From Acidobacteriota bacterium (GTDB taxonomy: Bacteria > Acidobacteriota > Terriglobia > Bryobacterales > Bryobacteraceae), in assembly GCA_023380575.1 (NCBI GenBank), contig JAMCRM010000183.1, forward strand, positions 1 through 6,368: a DNA stretch of 6,368 nucleotides, in the 5' to 3' direction. The notes under the pieces are model-generated. The model was not told where the DNA came from, searched no databases, and saw only the letters and a program-made list of their open reading frames with translations. Shown one piece after another: positions 5,794-6,368 of the stretch. The translations under genes were made by a program, and so were the position numbers. How positions within the stretch are numbered: position 1 is the first letter of the stretch; each line of letters opens with the position of its first letter.

Positions 5794-6368
5794 ATGGAAC
5801 TCCGGGAAGTCCGCTCCCTGGTCCTGCTGGCGGACCTGGGCAGCATTCAGCGCGTCGCCGGCGCCGTGCACCTCAGCCCGCCGAGCGTGCATAAGCACCT
5901 CAAGACGCTCGAAGAGCAACTGGGAGTGCCGCTGTACGAGCGCGACGGACGTTCGCTGAAGCTGACCGAGGCGGCGGAGACCATCCTGCCTTACCTGCAG
6001 CAGATTGTCGCCGAGCACGATACGGCGTTGCGCGTACTGGACGAGTGGAAAGGCGTAAAGCGGGGGCTGGTGCGGATCGGCGCCGGCCAGATTGTGGGCA
6101 CATACCTGGTGCCGCGCGTTCTGGAGCGTTTCCTGGCGCGGTATCCGGGAGTCAACGCCTCGATTCAGACCGCGCCGGTGCGGACGCTGGTGGAGAGACT
6201 GGCTGCCGGAGCGATCGACCTGGCGTTGCTCGCGGTGCCGGAACTCCACGAGGAGCCGCACCTTTCGACCGGCGACTACGAGGTGGTGTGCGACGTGGTG
6301 GACTTGTCCATGGTGCTGGTGTCCGGAGCCCCGCGGTCGCCGCGGCGCTGCCCGATGAGTTCGCTGGC
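5794..6368 (+). CDS. LysR-type transcriptional regulator, N-terminal part (runs off right edge; possible frameshift near 6328)
   Basis: At least 191 residues are visible. Residues 1-60 form the LysR winged helix-turn-helix: GSIQRVAGAVHLSPPSVHKH (16-35), then LKTLEEQLGVPLYERDGRSL (36-55) and KLTEAA (56-61). A linker helix follows (about 62-88), and the effector-binding domain begins at GLVRIGAGQI (91-100) with YLVPRVLERFLARYPGV (104-120). LAAGAIDLALLAV (136-148) is also typical. The gene is divergent from the catabolic operon, the usual arrangement for a LysR protein that activates its neighbour and represses itself. There is no Shine-Dalgarno sequence before the ATG, and a -10-like TAACAT ends 6 nt upstream, suggesting a leaderless mRNA. 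From about residue 179 the frame gives an Arg/Pro-rich, unfamily-like tail, whereas the frame starting at 6333 reads AVAAALPDEFAG, more like a LysR continuation. A one-base loss near 6328-6329, real or from sequencing, is therefore suspected. Confidence 0.9.
   Translation, partial: MELREVRSLVLLADLGSIQRVAGAVHLSPPSVHKHLKTLEEQLGVPLYERDGRSLKLTEAAETILPYLQQIVAEHDTALRVLDEWKGVKRGLVRIGAGQIVGTYLVPRVLERFLARYPGVNASIQTAPVRTLVERLAAGAIDLALLAVPELHEEPHLSTGDYEVVCDVVDLSMVLVSGAPRSPRRCPMSSL

Noticed and set aside
5695..6261. N-terminal extension of the isomerase-like protein by 189 residues
   Set aside because: The frame happens to stay open through the AT-rich promoter gap and antisense to the LysR gene. The Tat signal and ribosome binding site place the start at 5694.
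6092..6358. Plus-strand open frame (88 codons, Trp/Arg-rich) inside the LysR gene
   Set aside because: It is a shifted frame of the LysR coding region with implausible composition.

Overview
The window looks like a piece of a GC-rich, Gram-negative chromosome. Two gene products carry twin-arginine (RRxFL) export signals, and the gene complement (secreted Gfo/Idh/MocA oxidoreductases, a secreted TIM-barrel sugar isomerase and a NupG-like transporter) resembles catabolic operons of Acidobacteria (Solibacter/Bryobacter type) or Planctomycetes/Verrucomicrobia. This taxonomic placement is inferred from style only. No rRNA, tRNA, CRISPR or mobile element is visible, and coding density is very high.

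Layout: a LysR-type regulator reads rightward from 5794 and runs off the right edge. A 99-bp AT-rich gap (5695-5793) separates it from a leftward operon of six genes. In transcription order these are a Tat-exported xylose-isomerase-like (AP endonuclease 2 fold) protein (5694-4810), a Tat-exported Gfo/Idh/MocA oxidoreductase (4801-3617), a cytoplasmic Gfo/Idh/MocA oxidoreductase with a classical catalytic site (3590-2454), a third Gfo/Idh/MocA protein with a Tyr-type site (2457-1339), an NHS-family (NupG-like) MFS transporter (1334-150), and a gene starting at 145 that is cut by the left edge and that I do not recognise. Gaps are 8, 26, -4, 4 and 4 bp, so cotranscription is very likely.

Working model (inference): a sugar, cyclitol or glycoside is oxidised and/or isomerised in the periplasm by the two Tat proteins. 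The product is imported by the NHS transporter and finished in the cytoplasm by the two other oxidoreductases, under control of the divergent LysR protein. The mix of Gfo/Idh/MocA and AP-endonuclease-2-fold enzymes recalls systems that act through 3-keto-glycosides (C-glycoside deglycosylation, Bacteroides 3-keto-glycoside operons) and inositol catabolism, but the substrate cannot be read from the sequence.

The points most worth a second look are: three neighbouring Gfo/Idh/MocA paralogues with three different catalytic signatures; a compact divergent regulatory region whose three small palindromes have centres exactly 10.5 bp apart and overlap both predicted -35 boxes; a probably leaderless regulator mRNA; and a likely one-base frameshift near 6328 in the regulator.
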